NCBI GenBank assembly: GCA_040756055.1
Contig: JBFLZR010000002.1
Location: 398,411 to 462,410 of the forward strand
Reading direction: 5' to 3'
From: Candidatus Zixiibacteriota bacterium
GTDB taxonomy: Bacteria; Zixibacteria; MSB-5A5; GN15; FEB-12
DNA: 64,000 bases
The position numbers and the translations under genes were made by a program. The notes under the pieces are model-generated. The model worked only from the letters and a program-made list of their open reading frames with translations. It was not told where the DNA came from and did not search any database. Below, piece by piece: positions 38,600-48,256 of this stretch. Within the stretch, counting starts at the first letter, position 1. The number at the start of each line of letters is the position of its first letter.

Positions 38600-39955
38600 A
38601 TGGATGTAAATAAGTCACCTCATCGGGTAGTGGTTATCGGCGGTGGATTCGGGGGGCTTCATGCCGCCAGGTCCCTGGGCAACACCGATTTGGATGTCGT
38701 TTTGGTTGATCGTCGGAATTTCCACCTGTTTCAGCCCCTCCTGTATCAGGTTGCCACAGGCGGACTCTCGCCGGCCGATATTGCTTCCCCGCTCCGGAGC
38801 CTTCTTAAACACTACCGGAATGTAAAGACGATAATGGCAGAGGTTCGCAATATCGACATGGCCGGCCGGGAGGTTCATCTCGACCACGGTGCTTTGAGTT
38901 ATGATACCCTGATAGTCGCCGCCGGCGCCAGCCATGACTATTTCGGCAACGATGACTGGTCTGAGCATGCTACCGGACTGAAGACAATTGAAGACGCGAT
39001 TGAAATACGCACAAAGATTCTTTCCGCCTTCGAAGCGGCGGAGATACAGACCGACCCGCAGAAGATAAAGAGTCTGCTGACATTTGTAGTTGTGGGAGCC
39101 GGGCCAACCGGTTTGGAATTGGCAGGCTCTATTTCGGAAATAGCCTTTCATACCTTGAAAAGGGATTTCCGCAGAATAGACCCGACTCAAGCCAGGATAA
39201 TACTTGTCGAGGCAACCGACCGCATCGTCGGCAGCTTCCCCGAATCGTTATCGCGTAAGGCGGAGAATCAACTTAAACGACTCAACATCGATATCAAACT
39301 CAACGCGAGGGTAGTGAATATCGAAAAAGCCAGCCTTGAGGTTCAGTGTGGTTTTGGTATTGAGACCATCGCGAGTGAAACCATTCTCTGGGCGGCAGGC
39401 GTAAAAGCGTCGCCGCTGGGAAAAATTCTTACTGCCGATGATCCCGCCGCGCTGGACCGCCAGGGGAAAGTAAAGGTTGAACCACATCTGAACCTCCGCA
39501 AACATGAGGATATTTTCGTTATCGGCGACCTTGCTAATTACACTCATCAGACCGGCCAGCCCCTGCCCGGTCTGGCCCCGGTCGCCATGCAGCAAGGCAG
39601 GTATGTTGCCCGGCTGATACGCAAACGTCTGCGAGGCGACTCGCTCGCGCCGTTCAAGTATTTCGACAAAGGGAATCTTGCCACTATCGGGCGCAGGGCG
39701 GCTGTCGGGCAACTCGGCCGGTGGAAAGTCAGCGGTTTTCTGGCCTGGCTTGTTTGGCTTTTTGTGCACCTGATGTATCTGGTGGAATTCGAAAACCGTT
39801 TGCTTGTACTATTTCAGTGGGCATGGAACTATGTAACCAGAAACAGGGGAGCACGCCTCATTACCGGATATAGCGGTTTGAAACAGCAGAGTAGCCACAG
39901 CTTAAACCAATTCAGCGACGAGACGAAACAGGTACACACCAAGGGCAAAAGATGA
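38600..39955 (+). CDS. Type II NADH:quinone oxidoreductase (NDH-2)
   Basis: 451 aa from ATG 38600, where the protein opens just before its first dinucleotide fold (VVVIGGGFGGLHAA). A second fold, VVVGAGPTGLELAGS, binds NAD(P)H, and FVIGDLANY is the C-terminal FAD motif. The AxxxQG quinone-site segment is present (APVAMQQGRYVA). The C-terminal amphipathic/hydrophobic helix (FLAWLVWLFVHLMYLV) anchors the enzyme to the inner membrane. It passes electrons from NADH to quinone without pumping protons. The 3' end overlaps pgsA by 54 bp in convergent orientation. Confidence 0.92.
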   Translation: MDVNKSPHRVVVIGGGFGGLHAARSLGNTDLDVVLVDRRNFHLFQPLLYQVATGGLSPADIASPLRSLLKHYRNVKTIMAEVRNIDMAGREVHLDHGALSYDTLIVAAGASHDYFGNDDWSEHATGLKTIEDAIEIRTKILSAFEAAEIQTDPQKIKSLLTFVVVGAGPTGLELAGSISEIAFHTLKRDFRRIDPTQARIILVEATDRIVGSFPESLSRKAENQLKRLNIDIKLNARVVNIEKASLEVQCGFGIETIASETILWAAGVKASPLGKILTADDPAALDRQGKVKVEPHLNLRKHEDIFVIGDLANYTHQTGQPLPGLAPVAMQQGRYVARLIRKRLRGDSLAPFKYFDKGNLATIGRRAAVGQLGRWKVSGFLAWLVWLFVHLMYLVEFENRLLVLFQWAWNYVTRNRGARLITGYSGLKQQSSHSLNQFSDETKQVHTKGKR

Positions 39956-40543
39956 AAGGCTGACTCGCAACACCTTGTACATTAATTTGTCCCTGAAAAC
40001 GGGCGGCGCTTGCCCCCTTCGCACATGCCAGAACACCCTCGCGTAGATAAGCGTGGACAGAATTAGCAGGATAACAGTCACCCACGTCGTCAACCAGATA
40101 CCGAACGGGAATCTGATAACGTAGCTTCCCAAAAGAAATGCCATCACGCCAAACGTATATTTGCCGGTGATATTGGATGGGATCACTACCTTCCTGCCTC
40201 TCAGAAGGATCGAGCCGGCAATAAGAATCAGCAGATCCCTTCCGACAATGGCTGCCGCCAGCCAGATGGGAAAGTCGCGGTAGAAAATCAGCAGGACAAC
40301 GAGAACGCCGGCGAATATCTTATCGGCTATTGGATCCAAAGCGATGCCGAATTCGCTGACCTGCTTGAGGCGACGAGCGAGGTAACCATCGAGGCCATCG
40401 GTTATCCCCGCCAGTACCAGCAGCGCGGCGCAGATGAGAGTTGAGCGGCTGTCTCCCTGCGCCAAATAGTAACCGACAAACGGCGTGAGCAGTATCCTCG
40501 AGATACTGACTAGATTCGCAATTTGAAACCACTGGTTTGACAT
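39902..40543 (-). CDS. pgsA: CDP-diacylglycerol-glycerol-3-phosphate phosphatidyltransferase-type enzyme
   Basis: 213 aa, with five to six membrane helices. The CDP-alcohol phosphotransferase motif DG-x2-AR-x8-G-x3-D-x3-D is exact (DGYLARR to GIALDPIAD). PgsA makes phosphatidylglycerol phosphate; a related cardiolipin-synthase-type enzyme of the same family cannot be ruled out. It is convergent with the NDH-2 gene, sharing 54 bp. Confidence 0.85.
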   Translation of the reverse strand: MSNQWFQIANLVSISRILLTPFVGYYLAQGDSRSTLICAALLVLAGITDGLDGYLARRLKQVSEFGIALDPIADKIFAGVLVVLLIFYRDFPIWLAAAIVGRDLLILIAGSILLRGRKVVIPSNITGKYTFGVMAFLLGSYVIRFPFGIWLTTWVTVILLILSTLIYARVFWHVRRGQAPPVFRDKLMYKVLRVSLSSFALGVYLFRLVAELV

Positions 40544-40678
40544 GGTAATATCCTTCGGTTACGTCTGGCGCGTGTGATCGAGAGTTAATATATCCGAACC
40601 CAAAACGGCCATCAAGCTCAAACGGGGCTGAAAAATTCTATTTTGCAGGAGCCAAGAGTTTAGATATTATTCAATGTT

Positions 40679-41872
40679 ATGAGTGACAAACTGAACCACA
40701 TCTCACAGGCGTACCTTCGCGACACCGACCTTGCCCATCGCAAGGCTCTCGGGCAGTATTTCACGCCTAAGGACGTCCGGGAGCACCTTCTCTCGCGTTT
40801 ACCAAGAATGCGCGGAGCATCGGTTCTGGATCCCGCCTGCGGAAGCGGTGAGTTTTTGCTGTCCGCCGGAGAGTTCTTTGAAGACTGTGAACTGTTTGGA
40901 TGGGAGATTGACCGAAAGCTGGTGAACCTGTGTCGCGAGGTTGTTCCCGAGGCGAAAGTCTCCCGCGTTGACTCCCTCAGGCGGACACTCGACGAGCAGT
41001 TCGACTTCGTGATCGGCAATCCGCCCTACTTTGAATTCAAACCCGATGCTGAAGTCAGGAACCGGTTCTCACGGGTAATCAGTGGCCGGGCGAACATTTT
41101 CAGTATGTTCGTCCAACTCGGACTCGAAGCTCTCAAACCGGGTGGTTTTCTCGCTTACGTGATCCCGCCGTCGATGAACAACGGAGCGTACTTTGCGGGA
41201 CTACGCGACTACATTATCCGGCACGCCGACATAGAGTATCTGAAAATTCTGGATTCCTCCGCTCTGTTTGACCGGGCACAGCAGACGGTGATGATCATGG
41301 TTTTAAAAAAGGTAGACAACAAAGGTGATTACGTCTTCTCCAGAAGTGGTTTGACGTTGTTCTCACCTGACGCCGGTCGTCTGCGGGACGCTTTTGAGGG
41401 CAGAACAACGCTGGACGAACTTGGCTTTACGGTTCGAACCGGACGAGTCGTCTGGAATCAGCACCGGGAAAGTCTCAGCACAAAGCCCGACGGCGCGGTG
41501 CCGCTTCTCTGGGCGCACAACATAACTGATGACGGTCTCTCTCTTGGCAATACCGCGAAGCGTCCGCAATATATCAAGTATAACAGGCCCGACTGCGGCC
41601 CGGCTATCGTGGTCAACAGGGTTACCGGTGCGGCGACGCGAGTGCGTTTGAAAGCTGCTGTGGTGGAGCCGGGATTTCAGTTTGTGGCTGAAAACCATGT
41701 CAATGTCATCTATCCCCCGGCGGGAAAGAACCCATACAGCAGCGTTGGGACTTTGAAACGCATCTGTGAGCAGATAATGTCAGCAAGCACCATTGAGGTG
41801 ATGAAGCTCATTACCGGCAACACGCAGGTGTCCCGAACGGAACTGGCGCATCTACTGCCGCTGGACTTATAG
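40679..41872 (+). CDS. N6-adenine DNA methyltransferase, solitary
   Basis: 397 aa. Motif X region KALGQYFTP, motif I DPACGSGEFL and motif IV NPPYFEF define a gamma-class adenine-N6 methyltransferase related to TaqI/Eco57I-type enzymes. The C-terminal 150 residues fit a target-recognition domain. No restriction nuclease or specificity gene is adjacent, so it appears to be an orphan: a regulator or a protective methylase. The target sequence cannot be predicted. Confidence 0.88.
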   Translation: MSDKLNHISQAYLRDTDLAHRKALGQYFTPKDVREHLLSRLPRMRGASVLDPACGSGEFLLSAGEFFEDCELFGWEIDRKLVNLCREVVPEAKVSRVDSLRRTLDEQFDFVIGNPPYFEFKPDAEVRNRFSRVISGRANIFSMFVQLGLEALKPGGFLAYVIPPSMNNGAYFAGLRDYIIRHADIEYLKILDSSALFDRAQQTVMIMVLKKVDNKGDYVFSRSGLTLFSPDAGRLRDAFEGRTTLDELGFTVRTGRVVWNQHRESLSTKPDGAVPLLWAHNITDDGLSLGNTAKRPQYIKYNRPDCGPAIVVNRVTGAATRVRLKAAVVEPGFQFVAENHVNVIYPPAGKNPYSSVGTLKRICEQIMSASTIEVMKLITGNTQVSRTELAHLLPLDL

Positions 41873-41975
41873 AAGGTACATCGCTGGACCGAAGACCCAG
41901 CGCTACATGCGTTTGTAACATCGAACCATTTTTATTAATGTTGACTATTGTACCGGTTGATGTTTTACTGATTTC

Positions 41976-43313
41976 ATGTTTTCAGGCTCCAAGAGACTCA
42001 TAGCCATAGCGGTGTTTATCATTGTCGTGATTGTACTGGTCAACGCGATATGGTGGCTTTATTATGATCGTACGCAGACGATGATGGATCGACAGCTTAG
42101 CCGACGACTGGCGGCGGTCGCTCACAGCGGAACTGTGGCTATCAAGCCTGAACAGGTCGAGGCCCTCGAACTGGGTGATTTCGACGCGTACGCGGATATA
42201 TTGACCATCATCGACAAGCTTCGTCAGGCTGACTCCCTGGCCGAGGTCTTTGTTATAGCGCCGGATTACCGCATTCTCGCTTCGACTTCACTTGAGGCCG
42301 ACTCGATCTATTTTCTGGCTGAGTTGAACGGACAGTATGTCGATTCGGTGCTCTATTCACTTCACGACGTTACCGTCGCGACACCATCGTATCGCACCGG
42401 CAGGGTGTATCTGAAATCCGCCTTCGCCCCTCTGGTTGGACCCGATGGTTTGATAGTCGCGGCGCTGGGGGTGGAAGCCAACGTAGATTATTTCGATGTA
42501 CTCGATGACTTGAAAAACAATATCTACTACTCAAGTCTCCTGTCGATCATTGGCGGACTTGTTATCGGGCTGGTATTTTTATTGTTCCAGAGGCATGTCA
42601 ACCGTGTCGAGCAGCAACTTTATCTCAATCAGACGCACTCTTATCTGGGCAGAATGGTGGCGGTTGTTTCTCATGAGATTAAAAACCCGCTGATGATTAT
42701 TCGCGCTTCGGCTGAGAGGTTGCTCAAGAAATTTCAAACCGACGAGAGTCAGTTTATCGTTGAAGAAGTGGACCGTCTCAATCAGATTGTGACCGGTTAT
42801 CTCGACTTTGCCGGAGCCAAAAGCCGTTTTCTTGAGAACGACAAGCCCCAGACCGTGAACCTGGCGGAGATGGTGGAAAACATAAAGAAACACTTCCAGA
42901 GCAAGTATCCGGATAACGAAATCCGGTGGCTGGATTACACTATCGACCCGGGACTGACTATCCAGAGCTATTCGCGTTCGCTACGCCAGATCATTCTCAA
43001 TCTTCTCATAAACGGTGCGGACGCCTGTCTATCCGCGTCGAAATCGATTGAGATAGGTGTTTCCGCGGAGCAAAGAAACAGCCGGATTATCATAAAAGTT
43101 GTTGATCACGGTCCCGGAATCTCCAAAAAGGAATTGAAGAAGATATTCACTCCTTTCTACACCACCAAACAAACCGGTTCAGGGCTTGGACTGTATTTGA
43201 CCAAGAAAATTGTTGAGGAAATGAAGGGAGTTGTAGATATTGCCAGTCGCAAGGGGGAAAAAACGGAGTTGATTATTAACCTTCCGAAAACACCGGATAA
43301 GAACCATGGCTAA
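41976..43313 (+). CDS. Membrane sensor histidine kinase (NtrB-class)
   Basis: 445 aa. Transmembrane helices at about 7-27 and 184-204 flank a periplasmic PAS/CACHE-like sensor. HisKA carries the phospho-acceptor His233 (VSHEIKNPLM), and HATPase has the N-box NLLINGADA and G-boxes DHGPGIS and GSGLGL. It overlaps the next gene by 8 bp, so the pair is an obligate two-component system with the sigma-54 regulator. Confidence 0.93.
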   Translation: MFSGSKRLIAIAVFIIVVIVLVNAIWWLYYDRTQTMMDRQLSRRLAAVAHSGTVAIKPEQVEALELGDFDAYADILTIIDKLRQADSLAEVFVIAPDYRILASTSLEADSIYFLAELNGQYVDSVLYSLHDVTVATPSYRTGRVYLKSAFAPLVGPDGLIVAALGVEANVDYFDVLDDLKNNIYYSSLLSIIGGLVIGLVFLLFQRHVNRVEQQLYLNQTHSYLGRMVAVVSHEIKNPLMIIRASAERLLKKFQTDESQFIVEEVDRLNQIVTGYLDFAGAKSRFLENDKPQTVNLAEMVENIKKHFQSKYPDNEIRWLDYTIDPGLTIQSYSRSLRQIILNLLINGADACLSASKSIEIGVSAEQRNSRIIIKVVDHGPGISKKELKKIFTPFYTTKQTGSGLGLYLTKKIVEEMKGVVDIASRKGEKTELIINLPKTPDKNHG

Positions 43314-44640
43314 TATTCTCGTAGTTGATGACGAACCCAAGATGACCTCGCTGATCTGCGGACACCTCGAAGACTCCGGGCACAAGGTTGTGACCACCGT
43401 AAAACCGAAGGAGGCGCTGGAGCTTCTCAGAAAACATTCCTTCGATGTGGTTATCACAGATTTGTCGATGCCTGATATATCGGGGATGACCATACTGGAG
43501 GAGGCGCTGAAGAAAGAGGGCACGGACGTTATCATGATGACGGCTTACGGCTCGGTGGAATCGGCGGTTGAAGCTATGAAAAAAGGGGCGGCGGATTATC
43601 TTCTGAAGCCCTTCCCTCTCGACGAACTCGGACTGGCGGTTGACAAGCTTATCGAACGGCAAAAATTGACATCGCTCTCGGACCATTACAAAGACGTAAT
43701 CGACCAGACAACTTATACCGAGTTCATAGGCGACTCCGCGGCGGCGATGCGGGTGAAGGAGCTTGTGACAAAGGTCGCGGGTTCGGATGCCACGGTGTTG
43801 TTGACCGGCAAATCCGGCACGGGTAAAGAGATCGCGGCACGGATGCTTCACGATCTCTCGCCGCGGGCGCAGAAACCTTTTATCGCCGTGAACTGCGCGG
43901 CGCTCACGGAAACGCTGCTGGAGTCGGAACTGTTCGGGCACGAGAAGGGCGCATTTACCGGCGCAGTGGCGAGAAAGAGAGGACGGTTCGAGTTGGCCGA
44001 AGGCGGGACTATCTTCCTCGACGAAATCGCGGAAACATCGACTGCCCTGCAATCTAAATTGCTCCGTGTTCTCGAAGAGCGAAAGCTGGTAAGAGTTGGA
44101 GGAGTCGATCTTATCGATATCGATGTTCGGGTGGTGGCCGCCACCAACCGAAATTTGAAAGAGGAGATGGAGTCCGGAGGATTCCGTGAGGATCTTTATT
44201 TCAGGCTGAACGTCTTCCCGATAAATATTCCCAATCTGGCTGATCGCCGCGATGATATCATACCTTTAGCGGAGCACTTTCTGCGAAAGCTCAACTACGC
44301 ACACCGGACTATTTCCGCCGATGTGGCCGACATTTTGTTGCGATATGACTGGCCGGGCAACATTCGAGAGCTTAAAAACGTCATTGAGAGAGCAGTAATA
44401 CTCGCCGGCGGTGAACCTCTGTCGAACGAGGATTTCTCGCTGGAACTGGATGACAGCCCGCTTGTTGGAGACTCTGGGGATCTGGTTAAAGTGTCCGGCG
44501 GTCTTGAAACCGCTGAAAAGAAGATGATTCTGGATGCCCTGGAGAAAACCGGTGGCAATAAAACAGAAGCCGCAAAAATGTTAAGGATAACCCGAAGAAG
44601 GCTTTATAGCCGGATGAAAGTCCACGGAATCAAGGCATAA
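43306..44640 (+). CDS. Sigma-54-dependent response regulator (NtrC family)
   Basis: 444 aa. The receiver has D52 (VITDLSMPD). The AAA+ domain has Walker A GKSGTGKE and the complete sigma-54 loop GAFTGA. The C-terminal Fis-type helix-turn-helix is KTEAAKMLRITRRRLYSRM. Partner of the overlapping kinase gene. A good sigma-54 promoter (44763-44779) lies 120 bp downstream, in front of the coiled-coil gene, and is its most likely target. Confidence 0.94.
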   Translation: MANILVVDDEPKMTSLICGHLEDSGHKVVTTVKPKEALELLRKHSFDVVITDLSMPDISGMTILEEALKKEGTDVIMMTAYGSVESAVEAMKKGAADYLLKPFPLDELGLAVDKLIERQKLTSLSDHYKDVIDQTTYTEFIGDSAAAMRVKELVTKVAGSDATVLLTGKSGTGKEIAARMLHDLSPRAQKPFIAVNCAALTETLLESELFGHEKGAFTGAVARKRGRFELAEGGTIFLDEIAETSTALQSKLLRVLEERKLVRVGGVDLIDIDVRVVAATNRNLKEEMESGGFREDLYFRLNVFPINIPNLADRRDDIIPLAEHFLRKLNYAHRTISADVADILLRYDWPGNIRELKNVIERAVILAGGEPLSNEDFSLELDDSPLVGDSGDLVKVSGGLETAEKKMILDALEKTGGNKTEAAKMLRITRRRLYSRMKVHGIKA

Positions 44641-44727
44641 TGTGCCAATGGGGACAAAAAATGTACCTTAAAGTACGGCAAGGTACACCGATTAGTGTTC
44701 AAAACGTGATTCGGTTGTATTAAGATG

Positions 44728-44738
44728 TTGTCAGACAA
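44728..44738. promoter_or_regulatory. Perfect inverted repeat, possible activator site
   Basis: TTGTCAGACAA, an 11-bp dyad, lies 25 bp upstream of the -24 element of the candidate sigma-54 promoter. It could be a binding site for the adjacent Fis-type regulator, although enhancers usually lie further away and in pairs. Confidence 0.35.
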
Positions 44739-44762
44739 TATATTAAATAGGCACACACTCTC

Positions 44763-44779
44763 CGGCACGCTATTTGTAG
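44763..44779 (+). promoter_or_regulatory. Candidate sigma-54 promoter for 44816-47172
   Basis: CGGCACGCTATTTGTA matches 9 of 11 fixed positions of TGGCACG-N4-TTGC, with GG at -24 and GT instead of GC at -12. Transcription would start near 44789, and AAGGAG sits 9 bases before ATG 44816. Confidence 0.65.
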
Positions 44780-44815
44780 GTAATGTTGCCAGAGTTGTAA
44801 GGAGAGTGATATAAT

Positions 44816-45874
44816 ATGAATAAGAAGTACTTTGGATATCTTGTTTTCGCTGGCCTGATCCTTTTGTTTGCCTCATCGGCGTTTAGCCAGGGGTCGGCAG
44901 ATATGGGCAGGGCTCAAAGCGAACTGGAGCGGACCGACGAGATGCTGGCTATGGCCAGAGATGCTGTCCGAATCGCCAATGATGTACAGGCCCAGGTCGT
45001 GCTTGAAAAGCAGATTGAAGGCGCTGAGTCTCTGCAGGAGCAGGCTAAGGATTACTTTCAGCAGGGTGGGACAAACGGCTACAAGACTGCCATTGCTCTG
45101 ACCCAGCAGGCTCGCGAATTGGCCAAGAAGGCCATGACCGCCGCGCGTTATACTCAGCAGAATCAGGACGCGGTGCAGCGTAAGATCGAACGTGCCGAGC
45201 AGCTTCTCGAGCGGGCCCAGGAAGAAGTTCGTCTCCAGCAGAATGAAGGCATGCTGGCGATTTATGAGTCGGCCGAAAATAATCTGAGGACGGCTCAGGA
45301 ATTTTATCGCGACGGTGAGTACAAACCGGCGCTGAAGCTTGCCAATCAGGTGGAGAACGCGGTTCGTCGGATTATCAGTGCCTCCAACAGGCTCTTGCTT
45401 GGTCCGGCCAATCTTGATAGATACAAACAGGATGTCGAGGCGGTACTGGAAGGTACTCGTAAGCAGATTGCCACCTGTGACTCCGAAACAGCGTTAAAAC
45501 TCTTGGAGCAGGCTCAGCAGTCGTATTCGCTTGCGCTGAACCTCGCGACCGACGATAATAAGCAGAAGATGGCAATGGAAGCTTTCCAGGCTGCCAAGAA
45601 ACTCGCCACGAGGGCGAGATTGGAATGCAGCGGTTTCGATGGAACGCTTTCGGAGCGTTACGAAAAGCTGCTTAATGAAGCTGATCAGATTAGTGAACTG
45701 GTTCCTTCGGATAACGAAAACGCCCGTCAGCTTCTGGATCAGGTATACGAGCAACTGGATTTAGCTCGGGGTTACATCGACAATGGAGATACCGAGGCGG
45801 CCGCCGCCTCGTTGAAAGCGGCTCAACTGACGCTTAACCAGTTGATTAAGCTGCTCGATGTAGATACCGATTAA
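44816..45874 (+). CDS. Secreted alpha-helical (coiled-coil) protein
   Basis: 352 aa. A signal peptide (residues 1-24, cut near SSAFSQ) is followed by an almost entirely helical protein rich in A/E/Q/L with heptad-like spacing (for example ERAEQLLERAQEEVRLQQ). No family motif is seen. A strong ribosome site (AAGGAG) and a candidate sigma-54 promoter precede it. The barrel-like gene follows after 26 bp, so the two probably form one transcript and act together in the envelope. The helical protein could be a periplasmic spacer or gate; that is inference. Confidence 0.75.
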   Translation: MNKKYFGYLVFAGLILLFASSAFSQGSADMGRAQSELERTDEMLAMARDAVRIANDVQAQVVLEKQIEGAESLQEQAKDYFQQGGTNGYKTAIALTQQARELAKKAMTAARYTQQNQDAVQRKIERAEQLLERAQEEVRLQQNEGMLAIYESAENNLRTAQEFYRDGEYKPALKLANQVENAVRRIISASNRLLLGPANLDRYKQDVEAVLEGTRKQIATCDSETALKLLEQAQQSYSLALNLATDDNKQKMAMEAFQAAKKLATRARLECSGFDGTLSERYEKLLNEADQISELVPSDNENARQLLDQVYEQLDLARGYIDNGDTEAAAASLKAAQLTLNQLIKLLDVDTD

Positions 45875-45900
45875 ACACAAGACACAGCAATGAGGTAAGG

Positions 45901-47172
45901 TTGCGGTTATTCTGGAGAGTCGTTTTAACCACAACTTTCATGATAGCCGGTGGCTACCATACAAACGAAGCCGCCGGTTTTCAGTATAACGCAGGCATCG
46001 GCTACGATTTTCTCTCTCAGGAATATTTTCTTGATTCAGCGGCGCAGTCGGGGGTGGATTCTGTCCTGACAGACTGGTCGCTTCGCACCGATTACCTTGA
46101 CGATGTCAAGGGCATACTATCTTTCACCGTCCTTCCCCTGAATGACCGTCGGCTCGCTTTCACTACCCGTTACGAGCAGACCTCGGATTTTTTCAGACTC
46201 AAGTTCATCGGTGATGCTCGTGCTAATCTTGGTGACAGCCGCCTTGACTTAAACGGAGAACTCGATTGGCGGCATCGCCATGATGGTGAGGCTAGTTTCG
46301 GCGATAGTTATGTCTATGGGTATTCGCGAGCAAAACTGGCGGTACCACTGAACGAATCCGTGAAAAGCATTTTCGAAGTACGGGGTGAGTTCGTGCAGTT
46401 CGATTCGGTGACGACCACCAGTTATAACTACTACAGGGTGGGCGGTAAGATCGGGCTGGAGAAGTTTTTCGAGAACTTTTCTTTTGGGGATATCAAGGCG
46501 AAATTTCAGACCAGACAGGCGCCGGACTCATCGGCGATGAACTATGTCAATTTTGGCGCGGAGGGCACATACTTCGGATTCTACACCGGCGGAGATATCG
46601 ATCTCTACGCGAATGTTGAGCGCAAGGACTACAATCTTTTGGACGGTCGTAACGATTTCTGGCGGTTCGAACTCGAGGGACGCAACAAGGTTCGTTTGAA
46701 GGAGCGTTATTTCACGAGCCAGGAGATCGATTTCGAGTATATGGTTTATGATCCGAATGATCCGGTCAATCTGGACTATTATATTCTTGAACTTACGCTT
46801 CTGGCCGGTTTCGAGTCGCCGGCGTTCACTATCGGGGTGGGGCCTGAGGTTGAGGCGCTGCATGAGGCCAAAGACGATTTCATGGTGAGCGGCGACTACT
46901 TCGAGGTCGGCGGCAAGGTTGATGTCGATGTGGTCTCCGGCAGTCGGCTCTTCGTATCGGCCGAGTCGGTGCTGGGGTATCGTGACCTCAAGGACAACGA
47001 CGATCTTATCACCGACTACACTTACGAGCGCGTCAATTTAATCGGCAACACCGAGATTTTCAAGGGCCTGAGGTTCAATGTTCTGTTCTCGGCTGAGTGG
47101 GAGTGGCACACGATAGCCACCAACGACAACAAGATCTTTCTCGTTTCAAGCAGCCTTACCTACGGGATGTGA
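45901..47172 (+). CDS. Putative outer membrane beta-barrel protein
   Basis: 423 aa. The start is TTG 45901, directly after GAGGTAAGG, which gives a signal peptide ending near NEAAG; the next ATG (45940) would cut into it. The rest alternates polar and aromatic/hydrophobic residues in short strands with tight turns (RLAFTTRYEQ, RLDLNGELDW, RGEFVQFDS) and ends in SSLTYGM. The pattern is that of an outer membrane barrel of about 16-18 strands. It is probably co-transcribed with the coiled-coil gene. Confidence 0.65.
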   Translation: MRLFWRVVLTTTFMIAGGYHTNEAAGFQYNAGIGYDFLSQEYFLDSAAQSGVDSVLTDWSLRTDYLDDVKGILSFTVLPLNDRRLAFTTRYEQTSDFFRLKFIGDARANLGDSRLDLNGELDWRHRHDGEASFGDSYVYGYSRAKLAVPLNESVKSIFEVRGEFVQFDSVTTTSYNYYRVGGKIGLEKFFENFSFGDIKAKFQTRQAPDSSAMNYVNFGAEGTYFGFYTGGDIDLYANVERKDYNLLDGRNDFWRFELEGRNKVRLKERYFTSQEIDFEYMVYDPNDPVNLDYYILELTLLAGFESPAFTIGVGPEVEALHEAKDDFMVSGDYFEVGGKVDVDVVSGSRLFVSAESVLGYRDLKDNDDLITDYTYERVNLIGNTEIFKGLRFNVLFSAEWEWHTIATNDNKIFLVSSSLTYGM

Positions 47173-47180
47173 AACGGGTC

Positions 47181-48236
47181 TCACGAACTCATAAGCGCTT
47201 TGTAAATCTCCACCAGTCGGGCGTAATATTTTTCCCACGTAAACGATTTTGAGCGAGCCATGCCGGCATCGATTGTCGAGGCGCGGTAATCGGCGTCTTG
47301 GATAAGACGTTCGATAGCTTTGCGGCTTTCATCGGGTGACCCAGGATCGACCAGGATGGCGCCGTCGCCGGCGATTTCGGCGTTGGCGGAGCGATTGGAA
47401 GTGATCACCGGACATCGGTTGGCCATTGCCTCGAGGATGGGCAGACCGAAGCCTTCTTCCCACGACGGTAAGATAGTGGCAATGGCGTTTTGATAGAGAA
47501 GGTTGAGGTCATTAGTCTCGACGATATCGAGATGGTGGAGGCGGTCAGAGGGAAATTTGGCGAGGCTGGGTTGGATCTTATCTTTGTAGCCAAAGCCGGG
47601 CTGGCCCGCGAGCACAAGATCGACCGACTTTAGCGGCAGGACAGCATCGATCACGTGCGGCAGGTTCTTACGATTTTCGAGGCAACCGACATACAGCACA
47701 TATTTCTTTGCCAAAAGGGGAGCGATGGCCGGGTTCTGCGGAGATTGAGCCGGGGAGGAGTCGTGAGCGTAGCCGAGATGGACGGCGCGGCATTTGGATG
47801 GATCGATAAGGTTGAGCGCCAGAAGGTTTTTGCGGGTGGTCTCGGAGATTGTGATAACGAAATCGGCCTTGAGGATGTCGTCTCTCTGGCGGGCGCCAAC
47901 TTTCTGCTGGAAGGCCGCGCTCTGATAACTGTTGGGGCTCAGTGACCATACATCGTGAACCATGTAGACGTTCTTGTGAGCTTTGGCACCGAGGGTACGG
48001 TGACAGAGTGAATGGGCGATGTCGAATCGCGGGCCGATCAGTCTGGTGAGCGGACCGCTGCGTCGCAGGAGGGTCTTCTCCAGCTTCAGACCTGAGATGT
48101 TTCCGGAGCGGTAGTAGCCGGTGGCCTGGATACCAGGGCTGCGGTCGGCCTGCGTGATAGTGTGGTAGCAGACGCGGGCGATGCCGCCGTGGGGCGCGAC
48201 GGCGTACGAGGTTATGTCATAGGCTACATGGATCAT
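47181..48236 (-). CDS. Glycosyltransferase, GT4-like (GT-B fold)
   Basis: 351 aa. The C-terminal donor-binding segment GFGLPILEAMANRCPVITS and the following GDGAILVDPG are standard for GT4 enzymes, including the E-x7-E-type catalytic region. The N-terminal acceptor domain begins MIHVAYDITSYAVAPHGGIARV. It would transfer a sugar from a nucleotide donor to a surface glycan. The phosphomannomutase two genes upstream could supply the sugar precursor. Confidence 0.88.
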   Translation of the reverse strand: MIHVAYDITSYAVAPHGGIARVCYHTITQADRSPGIQATGYYRSGNISGLKLEKTLLRRSGPLTRLIGPRFDIAHSLCHRTLGAKAHKNVYMVHDVWSLSPNSYQSAAFQQKVGARQRDDILKADFVITISETTRKNLLALNLIDPSKCRAVHLGYAHDSSPAQSPQNPAIAPLLAKKYVLYVGCLENRKNLPHVIDAVLPLKSVDLVLAGQPGFGYKDKIQPSLAKFPSDRLHHLDIVETNDLNLLYQNAIATILPSWEEGFGLPILEAMANRCPVITSNRSANAEIAGDGAILVDPGSPDESRKAIERLIQDADYRASTIDAGMARSKSFTWEKYYARLVEIYKALMSS

Positions 48237-48256
48237 GGTCTGAAGGCATATGCGGG

